From: Azolla pinnata
Lineage: Eukaryota; Streptophyta; Polypodiopsida; Salviniales; Salviniaceae
DNA length: 35,504 nucleotides
Direction of reading: 5' to 3'
NCBI GenBank assembly: GCA_037176905.1
Contig: JBBBWG010001260.1
Location: forward strand, 1-35,504
Part shown: piece by piece, positions 9,733 through 21,239 of the stretch
Numbering within the stretch: position 1 is the stretch's first letter
Layout: each line of letters opens with the position of its first letter
Notes under the pieces: model-generated
Databases searched by the model: none
The model's input: only the letters and a program-made list of their open reading frames with translations
Told to the model about the DNA's origin: nothing
Translations under genes and position numbers: made by a program

Positions 9733-10263
9733 TGTCGTGCCGTACGGCGCCAAATCTTCACGTGAGTCGGGTGATGACCACTTGGGTCCTAGACGAGGAG
9801 AGGAAGAGATTGAAAGAAAGAAAGAAAGATCTGAGATCAATAGCAATGGCTTGAATGTTTAATCTTCAAGAATTTCTTCGGCGACTGATGATGATCTGAT
9901 GATGATCTTAGTGATGAGTTGATGATGATCTTCTGACTTCATGAGTTGATGATGATCTTTTGACTTCATGAGTTGATGATAATCTTTCAAATTCATGAGC
10001 TGATGAGTAAGGCTTCAACTAGCCCTGTTTATATAGCTAGAGAGAAGATGTGCATGCATGCATGCATGCACATATGTCGTGCATGCGCTCATGCACATTA
10101 GTTGTGCATGCATGATTTTCTTGTATAAAATGAACATGAACTGCTTCTATGATATGTGGATGCATCTAGTTTCGCTTATGGGACATTAGTGTAGTGAAAA
10201 CACTTTCGGTCTAGTGCTCATATTTTTACTATTTGGAAGGGGTGTACTGTATACACTACGACA
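9733..10263 (-). repeat. 3' LTR of element 2
   Basis: On the minus strand it begins TGTCGTAGTG (10263) and ends GGCACGACA (9733). It contains a CATG palindrome tract (about 10050-10115) and three to four tandem copies of a unit of about 27 bp (TCATGAGTTGATGATGATCT) at 9890-10005. Confidence 0.88.
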
Positions 10264-10281
10264 CTTGCCCCCTCCAAACCC
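10264..10281 (-). other. Polypurine tract, element 2
   Basis: Minus strand GGGTTTGGAGGGGGCAAG immediately before the 3' LTR, equivalent to 6693-6710 in element 1. Confidence 0.75.
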
Positions 10282-10727
10282 ACACATCATCCAGTATGTC
10301 CCGAGTTTAGCCAATCCCCTTTTGGCATAGGATATCTACGAACAACCTCCTTGCCAAACTTCTTGTATTGTCCTTCAATTCTACATGAATGCACTTAAAG
10401 TTGTTGAAGTAGTTACCACTTGTTGGCGTTCATTGATTTGCTTATTCAGTACAGAGTAAACACCATCTTCGCCTTTATTATCAAATTCAGTTGTTGTACT
10501 TTTCTTGGCACTAACTGCTTCCGTTGCTCCCTCGTTACTAATCTCATTCTTCGTTTTATTTTCTTGGTTGAGGTCTTTTCCTTTCTCAACTGGTTTTCCT
10601 TCTATTTCTTCGATTGGCTATTCATTTTTTTCAAATAATTCTTTGTACCTTCTTGTTCAATCGAATTGAGTTAGGTAAGTTTTGCCAAAACTGGATTTCT
10701 CTTCAAAACAGACAAGTTTTGATGATC

Positions 10728-11045
10728 TTATTGCAAGCTTCTTGTTGTTGTTGTTGTGGTAATGGTGGTTGTTGTACTGGTAATTGGTTTTGTTGTGGTG
10801 GTTCTTGTTGTTGTGGAGCTCTTTCTTTCAAGAAGTTTCTTTAGATCAGTTGGTGGTTCGATGGTGGAAGTTGCAACCTCACATGTTGGCCCGCGTTGAT
10901 CTAGTTGTTTTTGCTTTTCTTCAACAGAAATTTCCCATTGTCGGCACAATGTATAGGTAATTATATCTTCTCTCTCTTTGAACACCTTTTGCAAATCTGT
11001 CCATTGCTCGATATCTAATGTGAGCTTGATTGTCGGTACCTTCAT
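10728..11045 (-). pseudogene. gag-proximal ORF with Thr-rich low-complexity tail
   Basis: Open for 105 codons from a minus-strand ATG at 11045 (MKVPTIKLTLDIEQWTDLQK). Its start resembles the element 1 frame near 3180 (FKLTSEIEQQTNLQVFEE). The C-terminal 35 residues are mostly Thr, from a (TTG/GTT)n expansion at about 10740-10820. Downstream, to about 10400, only an acidic Ser/Thr-rich fragment can be read, so the pol region has been lost and replaced by low-complexity sequence. Confidence 0.45.
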
Positions 11046-11057
11046 CTTCCCACCATT

Positions 11058-12331
11058 TCAGCTTTTAGGTATGCATGATGAGTTGACCTTGTTCTCCATG
11101 TGTCGCCTTTCCTCGTCCACGAATACATCCCGAAACTGGCACAATGCTTGTACACTCGTACAGTCCACGGGGCACTCCCAACCTGTTGCTTCCCATACCT
11201 CATTCTCTTTGATCAGGATTTCGCTTACTCCGGTCTCCTTCACAATCTCCAGCACTTCAAGCCAAAAAAAAGTTGATGTCGCGAATTCACCCATGCGTAT
11301 TCCCACTGTGGTCACATAGCTATTTCTTGCCGCGATTTCTTCCGCTAGAATTTTCTTCATTCCTCCCTTTCGATAGTTTGTTTGGAGCGGCTTTCAAGAA
11401 TCCATTGAATGGATGTGGTTTTCTTCGTAGTAAGTCAAGTTTTGATGGAGCGCCTCCTTATACTCATCGCACCTCCTCCAGTCATGCACGGCGTCATCAC
11501 ACCAAAATGCAACGCTTGTCCGAAGTGCTTCATCGCTCGTCTGCTCTCTTCATTCCCCCGATCTTCAAATCCGCGATCCCTTTTAGGAGTTGCTCCAACA
11601 CGGACGTTTCAACTCCAGTCTCTGCCGAATCATTCCGAGTTCGCGATTGGTGGCTTCCCATTGTAGGTCGAGACCTCTATGTTGGCTCCAGGTTCCTTTT
11701 CTCTTCCCCTGCCAACCACTGACGCCTCTTCATGAATCGGGACACGCCACTTTTCACAATCTCCCAGTCATTTGTTAGCCCACTTTTCGTTGTCACGTCT
11801 TCTAGCAATATTTCGAGGTCATGTCGGTCTCGGACGTCCACAACACGCAAGAACATGACAACCTTGTCTACCACAAAGACCGCTTGATCACGTGTAGATA
11901 ACATCCCGAAACGATTCTCAAATTTGGAGAAAACCTCAAGGACCTTTATCCCTTTGTTCGAAGTCTCCTCCCAGTCCTTGAAACCCCTTCGTGTTGGCTT
12001 AGAAGAGTCCTCCAATTCATAGGTTGTTCTCAACGCTTTTTCAAATGCCAGCCAAGTCGAGTGTTGTCTTGGCAACTGGGAGGCTCCCCTGACGACGATT
12101 TGTAGCAACCTGGTTGAAGGAAATGACTTGATAGCCCTCTAAGATTCCGCATCGCAATATCTCTGCCTTGTAATCTCACAACTAGTGACACACATCCTTC
12201 CCATTGAATTTTCCATTTCGCTTGCAGACAGGCCTTTCTACTACCGACGCCCCCTTCGATTGTGCACGCTACTCCTGAAGCATCCTCTCGAACAATACCA
12301 TAATGTTGATCGCCCCTGTTTGATTCTCCAT
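11058..12331 (-). pseudogene. gag-like region, element 2
   Basis: Starts at minus-strand ATG 12331 and is soon stopped (TAG after RMLQE). The best frame is 12108-11677 (WLAFEKALRTTYELEDSS, DWEETSNKGIKVLEVFSK, KSGVSRFMKRRQWLAGEEK), and 11360-11058 continues it (MKKILAEEIAARNSY, EATGWECPVDCTSVQAL). These match element 1 at 1889-3075 segment by segment. Inactive. Confidence 0.75.
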
Positions 12332-12368
12332 CTCCTTGTCACCCGCTTCACGTCAGGTTCACCACTTG

Positions 12369-12820
12369 TGTCGTGTCGTACGGCGCTGGATCTTCGCGTG
12401 AGTCAGGTGATGACAACTGGGGCCCTAGAGGAGGAGAGGAAGAGATTGAAAGAAATAAAGAAAGATCTGAGATCAATAGCAATGGCTTGAATGTTTAATC
12501 TTTATGAATTTCTCTTGTAACTGATGATGATCTGATGATGATCTTCTGAATTCATGAGTTGATGATAATCTTCCGAATTCATGAGTTGATGAACAAGGCT
12601 TCAACTAGCCCTGTGTATACAGGTAGAGAGAAGTTATGCATGCATGCATGCATGCTAGTTGTGCATGCACACATGTCATGTACGCATGCTAGTTGTGCAT
12701 GCATGCATGCACACTAGTCATGCATGTTTTTCTTATATGAAATGCACATGAACTGCTTCTATGATATGTAGATGCATCTAGTCTCACTTATGAGACATTA
12801 GTGTAGTGGAAAAACTCTCA
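12369..12820 (-). repeat. 5' LTR of element 2, truncated
   Basis: Ends (minus strand) with CCGTACGACACGACA at 12369 and can be followed to about 12820, where it joins gag sequence of copy B. The first 120 or so bp of U3 present in the other LTRs are absent. It has two copies of the TCATGAGTTGATGA unit, where the 3' LTR has three to four. Confidence 0.82.
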
Positions 12821-13323
12821 GTCATTCTTACACTATCCGTGTCTCCAAATCAAGCCTTAAACTCTTTGATGAATTCTTCAAAGTTGTTGAGTAGGGAAGA
12901 ATTTTCTTCTAACAATGGAGCAAACCATGAAAATGTCGTGCTAGTCAATAAAATGCTCACTAACCCGACTCGAGATGTATCAATTAGATAACCTATGAGA
13001 TGCATCTGAAATACCAATCACACTTGATTTACAAAACCTTGAAAATGTGCTCTCGAACCATCGAATTTAGTTGGGAGGCTGATTTTAGGATCCTTAAAAA
13101 CACATTGGCTGTCGACTTTTTGTTGTTGTAAAACTACTATTGCTGACTCTAATTGTGGAACCCTTTATGTAAACTCGTAGTGTATTTTTTGTTTCTCTAC
13201 AAAAACCTTTTGTAGATCTTCAAGCAGTTGTTGATTCTCTGGCTCTACTGATTCAAATAGGCTTTTGAGATTCTCCATTTTTGCAACAAGGGCAAGGTAT
13301 TCTTGTCGGTTGTCGGCTGCCAT
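12821..13323 (-). pseudogene. gag N-terminal half, gypsy copy B
   Basis: Starts at ATG 13323 on the minus strand (MAADNRQEYLALVAKMENLK). One frame with occasional stops (TAA at about 13165, TGA at about 13020) gives a coiled-coil-like start, then the gypsy capsid signature SLPTKFDGSRAHFQGFVNQ, LLEENSSLLNNFEEFIKEF and WFGDTDSVRM. It is broken off by the truncated LTR of element 2, and the rest of gag resumes at 9732. Inactive. Confidence 0.88.
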
Positions 13324-13599
13324 GGGTACTTACAAGTGTTTGTGGAAGAGGGTAAGGGAGAAGAAGTTCGAATCAAACTATCAGAACAAAGAAAGAGATT
13401 AAACAATTGAAGGAATATATAAGAGAATAAACGAAGAGAAGAGAATGGATTAATAACAAAATACTGGGTTTATTAGAATAAGTATAAGGATGAGTTGGAT
13501 ACAAGGTAGGTTTGGAGCTGAAGATTGGTGTTAATTCGAATTGATTTGATATGATATATTTGTTTCTATTTGTAGGTTTCTATAGAATAGCCTAGAGAT

Positions 13600-13643
13600 T
13601 TCTAGAATGTTCTAGACCTAGAATATTCTAGGATATTTTAGAA
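13600..13643 (-). promoter_or_regulatory. Heat-shock-element cluster, copy B LTR
   Basis: Units with 2-bp spacing: TTC 13600-13602, GAA 13605-13607, TTC 13610-13612, GAc 13615-13617; then a second phase, GAA 13621-13623, TTC 13626-13628, gGA 13631-13633, TTt 13636-13638, GAA 13641-13643. It sits in the same relative position as the perfect array of copy A. Confidence 0.55.
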
Positions 13644-13697
13644 AATTGTAGAGTTTCTCGGATATACTAATCACTAATATCATGATAGATTATTTTA

Positions 13698-13750
13698 ATG
13701 GTTAAGCTTCAAATGTTTGTAGTACGAAGTTTTGGGTTCAAGTCCAGGTG
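13698..13750 (+). other. tRNA-like A/B-box block
   Basis: AATGGTTAAGC (A-box-like) and, about 30 bp on, GGGTTCAAGTCC (B-box-like). It is opposite in orientation to the adjacent retroelement, as in the element 1 LTRs. No cloverleaf can be drawn. Confidence 0.4.
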
Positions 13751-14100
13751 AAACATAATGTTCACAAATTCATGACAGATTCCACCATTATAAAGTGTTA
13801 TTAGATCCTAATGTTTTATATTCGATGTTGGCTATCTAATTACTAGTACCTCTATAGTGTTGTGTACACGACTAATTATGATTGTGTTAGACCATTGTAA
13901 GAGGGTAGATCTTATTTCTATTGTACCATTTGAAGGTTATTTCATTGTAGGCTTTTGGAGAAAAATGATCCTAATCTAGAAATAGTCCACAAATCGAAAG
14001 AAGATTTGGAAACAATTCAAAGAGTAGGTATACGGATTTCATAGCAACCAAATTACATATTCTATGTCACTTATTCTTTTTCTTAAACTTTTGAATGAGT

Positions 14101-14490
14101 GAAAGCTAGCCATCAGGCTGAAAGAAAAGCAGCTGAGATTGCTTGAAAAAAGTTTGAAGTTGAGGCCCTTGCACAAGCCAATCTAGAAGCAAAAAGACAT
14201 GTTGTACGATTAGTTCTTCAAATGTATCGTCTTTGTTTTAATATGAATGGTCGATTATAATGAAGCTATTATTATCACTGGTTGAATGGGTTTAAAAGGG
14301 AATCATGATCCTCAAATATTAATAATTGTCCGTTGAGGCACAAATGGAAAAGATTGTAAGGATTGATGATGATTTCAGAGATTGCTTAAATTGGGAATTT
14401 ACAGTTTCTGGATGGGTTTCTACTCAATTTGAACCACCTCCTTGCTTCAAGTGTGAGAGACTTTCGCCATGCCATTCTTGACACCATTTC
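14101..14490 (+). pseudogene. Possible gene fragment, unknown
   Basis: Plus-strand reading gives a charged helical stretch (ERKAAEIA, stop, KKFEVEALAQANLEAKRHV) at about 14101-14210. At 14346-14483 there is a 45-codon ORF starting ATG with MEKIVRIDDDFRDCLNWEF and ending in a Cys-rich tail (CFKCERLSPCHS). They read like exon pieces of a cellular or mobile gene, but I recognise no family and cannot join them with clear splice sites. Confidence 0.25.
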
Positions 14491-14499
14491 GTCCATGCA

Positions 14500-16530
14500 T
14501 AAGTTGTAACATGAGTTGTATGAGACACATTAGCATCAGGCATGTCCTTGTTTGACACATGGATTTAGCACTAGAAATGAAATATATTCTCATGTTAATC
14601 CAATTTATTTCAATGGTATGGTATGTTACATCAACCTGTGGTAATGTGTTTTAATGCGAGCAAATACGTCAATGCTTTTTTTAATGTAAAAAACAAGTTG
14701 TATCAAAATCTTATGTATATGTAAAAGTAACCAAAACTTCATTGTCAGCTTTAATAAATTAATGCTTTGATGATACTTTGCTCTTAAACATACGAGAATT
14801 TTATATACCTAGAAAACTAAAATAGATGGAATGAATGATCAAACTCTATTTTTTACACTAAAACTCAAATAACTAGAATGCCTAGTTCATTATTTTAATG
14901 AATGGTCTCATGGGTCTGGATTTCTTGTTGTTGTTCGGTAATGGGCAGGTACATAAGATGACATGTATGCGGCACAATTAAAATGGTTGGTGTAAATTAA
15001 GATGTTGTGATAATTTGGGAATTATTAGCAGGCATAGTCCAATGGAACTTGCGTCCTGCTAGGTATAGTATGGTTTTAACAGGTGAAAAGTCGGCTCCAA
15101 TTCTAGTAGTACAAACAATATGGTTGAAATTAGTACATACAATTAAAAGGCAAGATGGTGGTTCAAGATGGTGATACCTACAATGAAGTGGCTTTGAAGA
15201 GGTATGCATTAATGGATACATGGCAACAGCGGTATGTAGTTTTGACGATACGAGGAAGGTCACAATGGATTTACAAGCCACCATTTTGGTTGTTTTCTTC
15301 AATCACAAACTCGGGTTTTTATCGTGCTATATTTTTTGTCATTCTCTCTAGATTTCTCATATATTCTCCTTAACTAATGAAAGGAATTCTTTTTTTGAAA
15401 AAAAAAAACTAGAATGCCTTCCTTTTCTAGTTGAATTAGAACTACCCAAAATAGAGTTTTGATCATTGCATCGGCTACTTCCAGAACCATTTTCCAACCT
15501 CCCCTGATGCAAAATGCACAACCTGTGATGTATTTGATTATCGTTTCAAGGGATGTCTTTGGGCTTGGATAGATGCAGAGCTTTGCAAACATATGTTAGT
15601 TCAATACTTGATTAGCTTTGTTAGGGTTAGGGTTTGCAATACTTAGGTAAACCCAATCATTACCATTAAACCCATGTGATAGGTCTACCTCATGACACTT
15701 GTTGGTGGTTGCTCTTCCATGTGGCTATTAGTTTGCCTACCAAAATCCTTCATTGTAGCTTCCTTGGATCGATATTCAACCTCTACGACTACATCATTAG
15801 TTACATGTTGGTTTTGTTTGGTACAACTTCCAACTCTGACAACATCTTTTCTTCTTCAAGTTTTCCAAAAAGAGTTATCACCTTCTTCTCAAAATTTGTT
15901 TGGTTTTAATCTTATTATTTCAAGTCGCTTTAGGGTTTAGGGTGATTGTTCTACTTTTCTAGGGTGAATGATATAAGATTTCTTTCGAAAATTGTGTTGA
16001 TTGCAAACACAAAGATAGAGCATTGCGAGCCCACACACAATCAGTCTTGTCTTTGCTCATTGTGCTTGATATTGATTGAGTGTGGCTAATCTTGAAGATC
16101 CTTCAAATTTAGCTAGTGTCAATATGTGCCCCCTCTATTACACAAACATTCTTGCATTTGTTTTTCTACTGGCGAATTTTGGACTGCTAGAGTGCATGAC
16201 GGGATGGATGCTCCGGCATCCCCTACCTTGCCCACAATTCTATCATACAAAGTTGAGATGCCTACAGATATCATTAGTAAATTGTTCAAGAAATGAGCGT
16301 GCATGTAAAATCAATCACAATTTTGAAGTGCTTTTGTAGTAGGCTTTAGGCCATGGTTAGTCTCTAGCTCTAGAGATGGTGGTTCTCGTCTCAAAAGGTT
16401 TTTTACCTCTCCTAGTTAATACTCTGTTATTAAAAGGGTTTTCAACTTTGAACAATGGTGTAAAACCTTGATCTGATAGGTTAAAATAGAAAGGTAAACT
16501 ATGGGTTTACCAACAAAATGGTATCTCACG
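14500..16530. other. Unassigned intergenic sequence
   Basis: AT-rich, with only short ORFs and no recognisable domain, RNA gene or paired repeat. A short telomere-like TTAGGGTTAGGGTTT lies at about 15621-15636. Nothing else was supported. Confidence 0.5.
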
Positions 16531-16840
16531 ATGATGTATGGGTTTACCAATAGAAAGGTAAACCCATGTCATAGTTGGTTTACCCATATCCTTGTGGATA
16601 TATTTTTGTAAGGGTAAACTTATGGTTTACCCTTATATTTTCTATTTAGCTTAATACAAAGATAATAATAATAATAATAATTACAAATGAATTACTTTTT
16701 ATTTTTTATTTCAAAGATATTTACATTATAAAGAAAGATGAGAGAATAATCATTAGCTTTTAACTTTTTGGCTCTAAAAACAAAGGTAACCCCATAAGGT
16801 TTACCTTTGACTTGTGGGTTTACTTGTTACCTTTACCATG
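16480..16840. repeat. GGTTTACC-rich inverted-repeat cluster
   Basis: GGTTTACC and its complement GGTAAACC recur about ten times in both orientations. The best stem is 16538-16548 against 16557-16567: 11 perfect base pairs around an 8-nt loop (ATGGGTTTACC / GGTAAACCCAT). It looks like a decayed foldback element or MITE; no terminal duplication was identified. Confidence 0.5.
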
Positions 16841-17373
16841 TCAATAATCGTTATTTACTTTTCTGTAAAAACCGGTTGTCTATTCTTGGGTGGAAATAGA
16901 CACTAGGTGTCAAAAGTACATTAATATATTTTAAGAGTACACGTGAATATAGGGATGAAGAAAGTGGACTTACAGATGCGTTTAAACCTAGTCCCAACTA
17001 GATTCTCTTTGTTGTCTAGAGATCATACATTAGTATCCATATATATTAAGACCACTTGTAGTTGTAAGATGTAAATCAATATGTGTACGTATGTATATGT
17101 ATAAGTGTTAGTATGTGTGTCTGTAAATGGATTACAGGGTATGCCTCTCTTCACCTTTCATTTTAATGGGCAAGAGATTTAATTTAAAAAACCCATATGG
17201 GTGGATTGAAAAGGCATAAGGAGTCTCTCCCTCTCTCTCTCACGTTCCATCCATCTCTCACCCGCTCATGTTCAACCCCCTTGGGCGGGGGCGAGAGCCG
17301 CTCTAGGCTCTACCTTCCACCCCACAACATCATTTTGACGACCATTGTGCAATCTTGTCGTGGTCGTCTAAAG

Positions 17374-17840
17374 TGTTAGCCCTTCAGTGCGAAGAACCAA
17401 GACTATCTAAAGTTAAGATGAATAGAGAATCAATCATAGAATGAATGTAGTGATACGTACACAGGTCGAACTAGTAATCCGTACTAGTTTGTACAAAAGA
17501 CAAGATGATAAGAAGACACAATACACGATTGCGCAAAGAAAACTAAATTACTCTTACATGTACAAATTCTCGACCGCTATACAAGTAGTCTCTATGGCTT
17601 TATATATAAGATTCGTGTCTCTTTGGTTCTCCCATGAATCGGCATATATTTTACAAAGGCTTTCTTCAGTATCGATTGTTATCGTGCGGTCCGTAATAAT
17701 ACATGCCATTATTGATCTGAATTGTACTACTCGACTTCGTAATATTATGGCCATGTTGCCTGTTTCCCTAATATTATGAATTACCATGTAACTTCGTAAT
17801 ATTACGGACACCGCACTTAGTTGGTCAACTAATCGTACCA
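17374..17840 (+). mobile_element. Solo LTR with perfect 5-bp target duplication
   Basis: Begins TGTTAGCCCTTCAG, ends GTACCA (TG...CA), and is flanked by TAAAG on both sides (17369-17373 and 17841-17845). It aligns with the 5' LTR at 27407-27811 (shared start, shared CATGGCTTTATATA core). It therefore arose by insertion and LTR-LTR recombination of a related element. A GCTTTATATATAAG TATA-like site at about 17596-17611 faces the Lhca1 gene, whose ATG is 819 bp downstream. Confidence 0.85.
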
Positions 17841-17845
17841 TAAAG

Positions 17846-18658
17846 TTGAGTTTGGTTCCTCAACAAAAAAAATGCTTGAACATCCAACATAAAAGCGGTT
17901 ATTCGTACTGCAACACCGAATGACACTTTCATATACAAGTAAATGGTACAAATCGATTAGTTACATCAGGATCACCCTACTCACGGGTTACCACCACAAA
18001 AGAAGTAACAATGACTCTGGTTAAGGAAAAGCAGCTCTAACATGCACATGGTGGAGCTATATTTCTTTGATGAACCCATACAGAAGAAGCAGGTGTGGGG
18101 CAAGCTGGAGCACGATGTTGTGGGCGCAAACAGACCGACAATAACGCCACATAGTACTTACTGTTGTGCCAATATCGAACCTCAAGCCAATCGAGAATGC
18201 TAGGCTTCTGAACTCTCAGAGCGAACGAGGTGCGGCGAATGTGGATGTGCTGTGCTGTCTGCACCGAGGCGAGTGTGAACTGCAGGCGAGCTACACAAAA
18301 CTCGTCGATCTAGAAAGACCCGTGGATCTATCTGGCGATCGATCGGTTCTCTGTATACACTTCAGAAAATGTGAAACCCAGCACCTGTGAAAGCAGTATT
18401 AAGCTGGGGTTTTTCATGTCCCAGAGCTGTATCAATGGCCTTAGCCTCCGGGAACAGAAAAGGTAGAATTCAGGGTTTGGCCAATAGGAATCCAGAAACA
18501 CAGATTGGGGCTATCCACTCGCTCAGCTTCAATGGTGTTTCTTGGCCGGAAAGAAGAAGACGCAGCAGCAGCAGCAGCAGCAGCACTAGCACGAGCAGCA
18601 GAAGCCGCAGATAATCAGAAGGAGGAGGAGGAGGATTCGGAGAGAGAACAGAGAGGCT
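17846..18658 (+). promoter_or_regulatory. 5' flank of the Lhca1 gene
   Basis: No competing gene was seen. A CCAAT box lies at 18481-18485. A CAG/GCA trinucleotide run is at about 18560-18600, a GATAA motif at 18608-18616 and a GGA run at 18620-18634, probably in the 5' UTR just before ATG 18659. No convincing TATA box was found at a usual distance, so the start of transcription is unknown. Confidence 0.4.

Positions 18659-21239
<2,581 letters not shown>

Larger units (their letters stand above)
9733..12820 (-). mobile_element. Ty3/gypsy element 2 (pol-less, related to element 1)
   Basis: A minus-strand element with a 3' LTR at 9733-10263, a polypurine tract at 10264-10281, a gag-like region at about 11058-12331, a primer-site candidate after the 5' LTR, and a 5' LTR at 12369-12820 lacking roughly its first 120 bp. 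LTRs, polypurine tract, primer site and gag all match element 1. No RT, RNase H or integrase is visible in the 2.1-kb interior, so it is an internally deleted, non-autonomous copy. It is inserted in the gag of copy B. Confidence 0.85.
13324..13790 (-). repeat. Leader and 5' LTR region of gypsy copy B
   Basis: AT-rich stretch directly upstream of the copy B gag ATG. It carries an imperfect heat-shock-element cluster (13600-13643) and an antisense tRNA-like block (13698-13750). A TATATC motif lies at about 13547-13561. The LTR ends could not be fixed because the partner LTR is absent. Confidence 0.45.

Noticed and set aside
13698..13750. tRNA gene
   Set aside because: Only A-box and B-box similarity is present; there is no acceptor stem and no cloverleaf.
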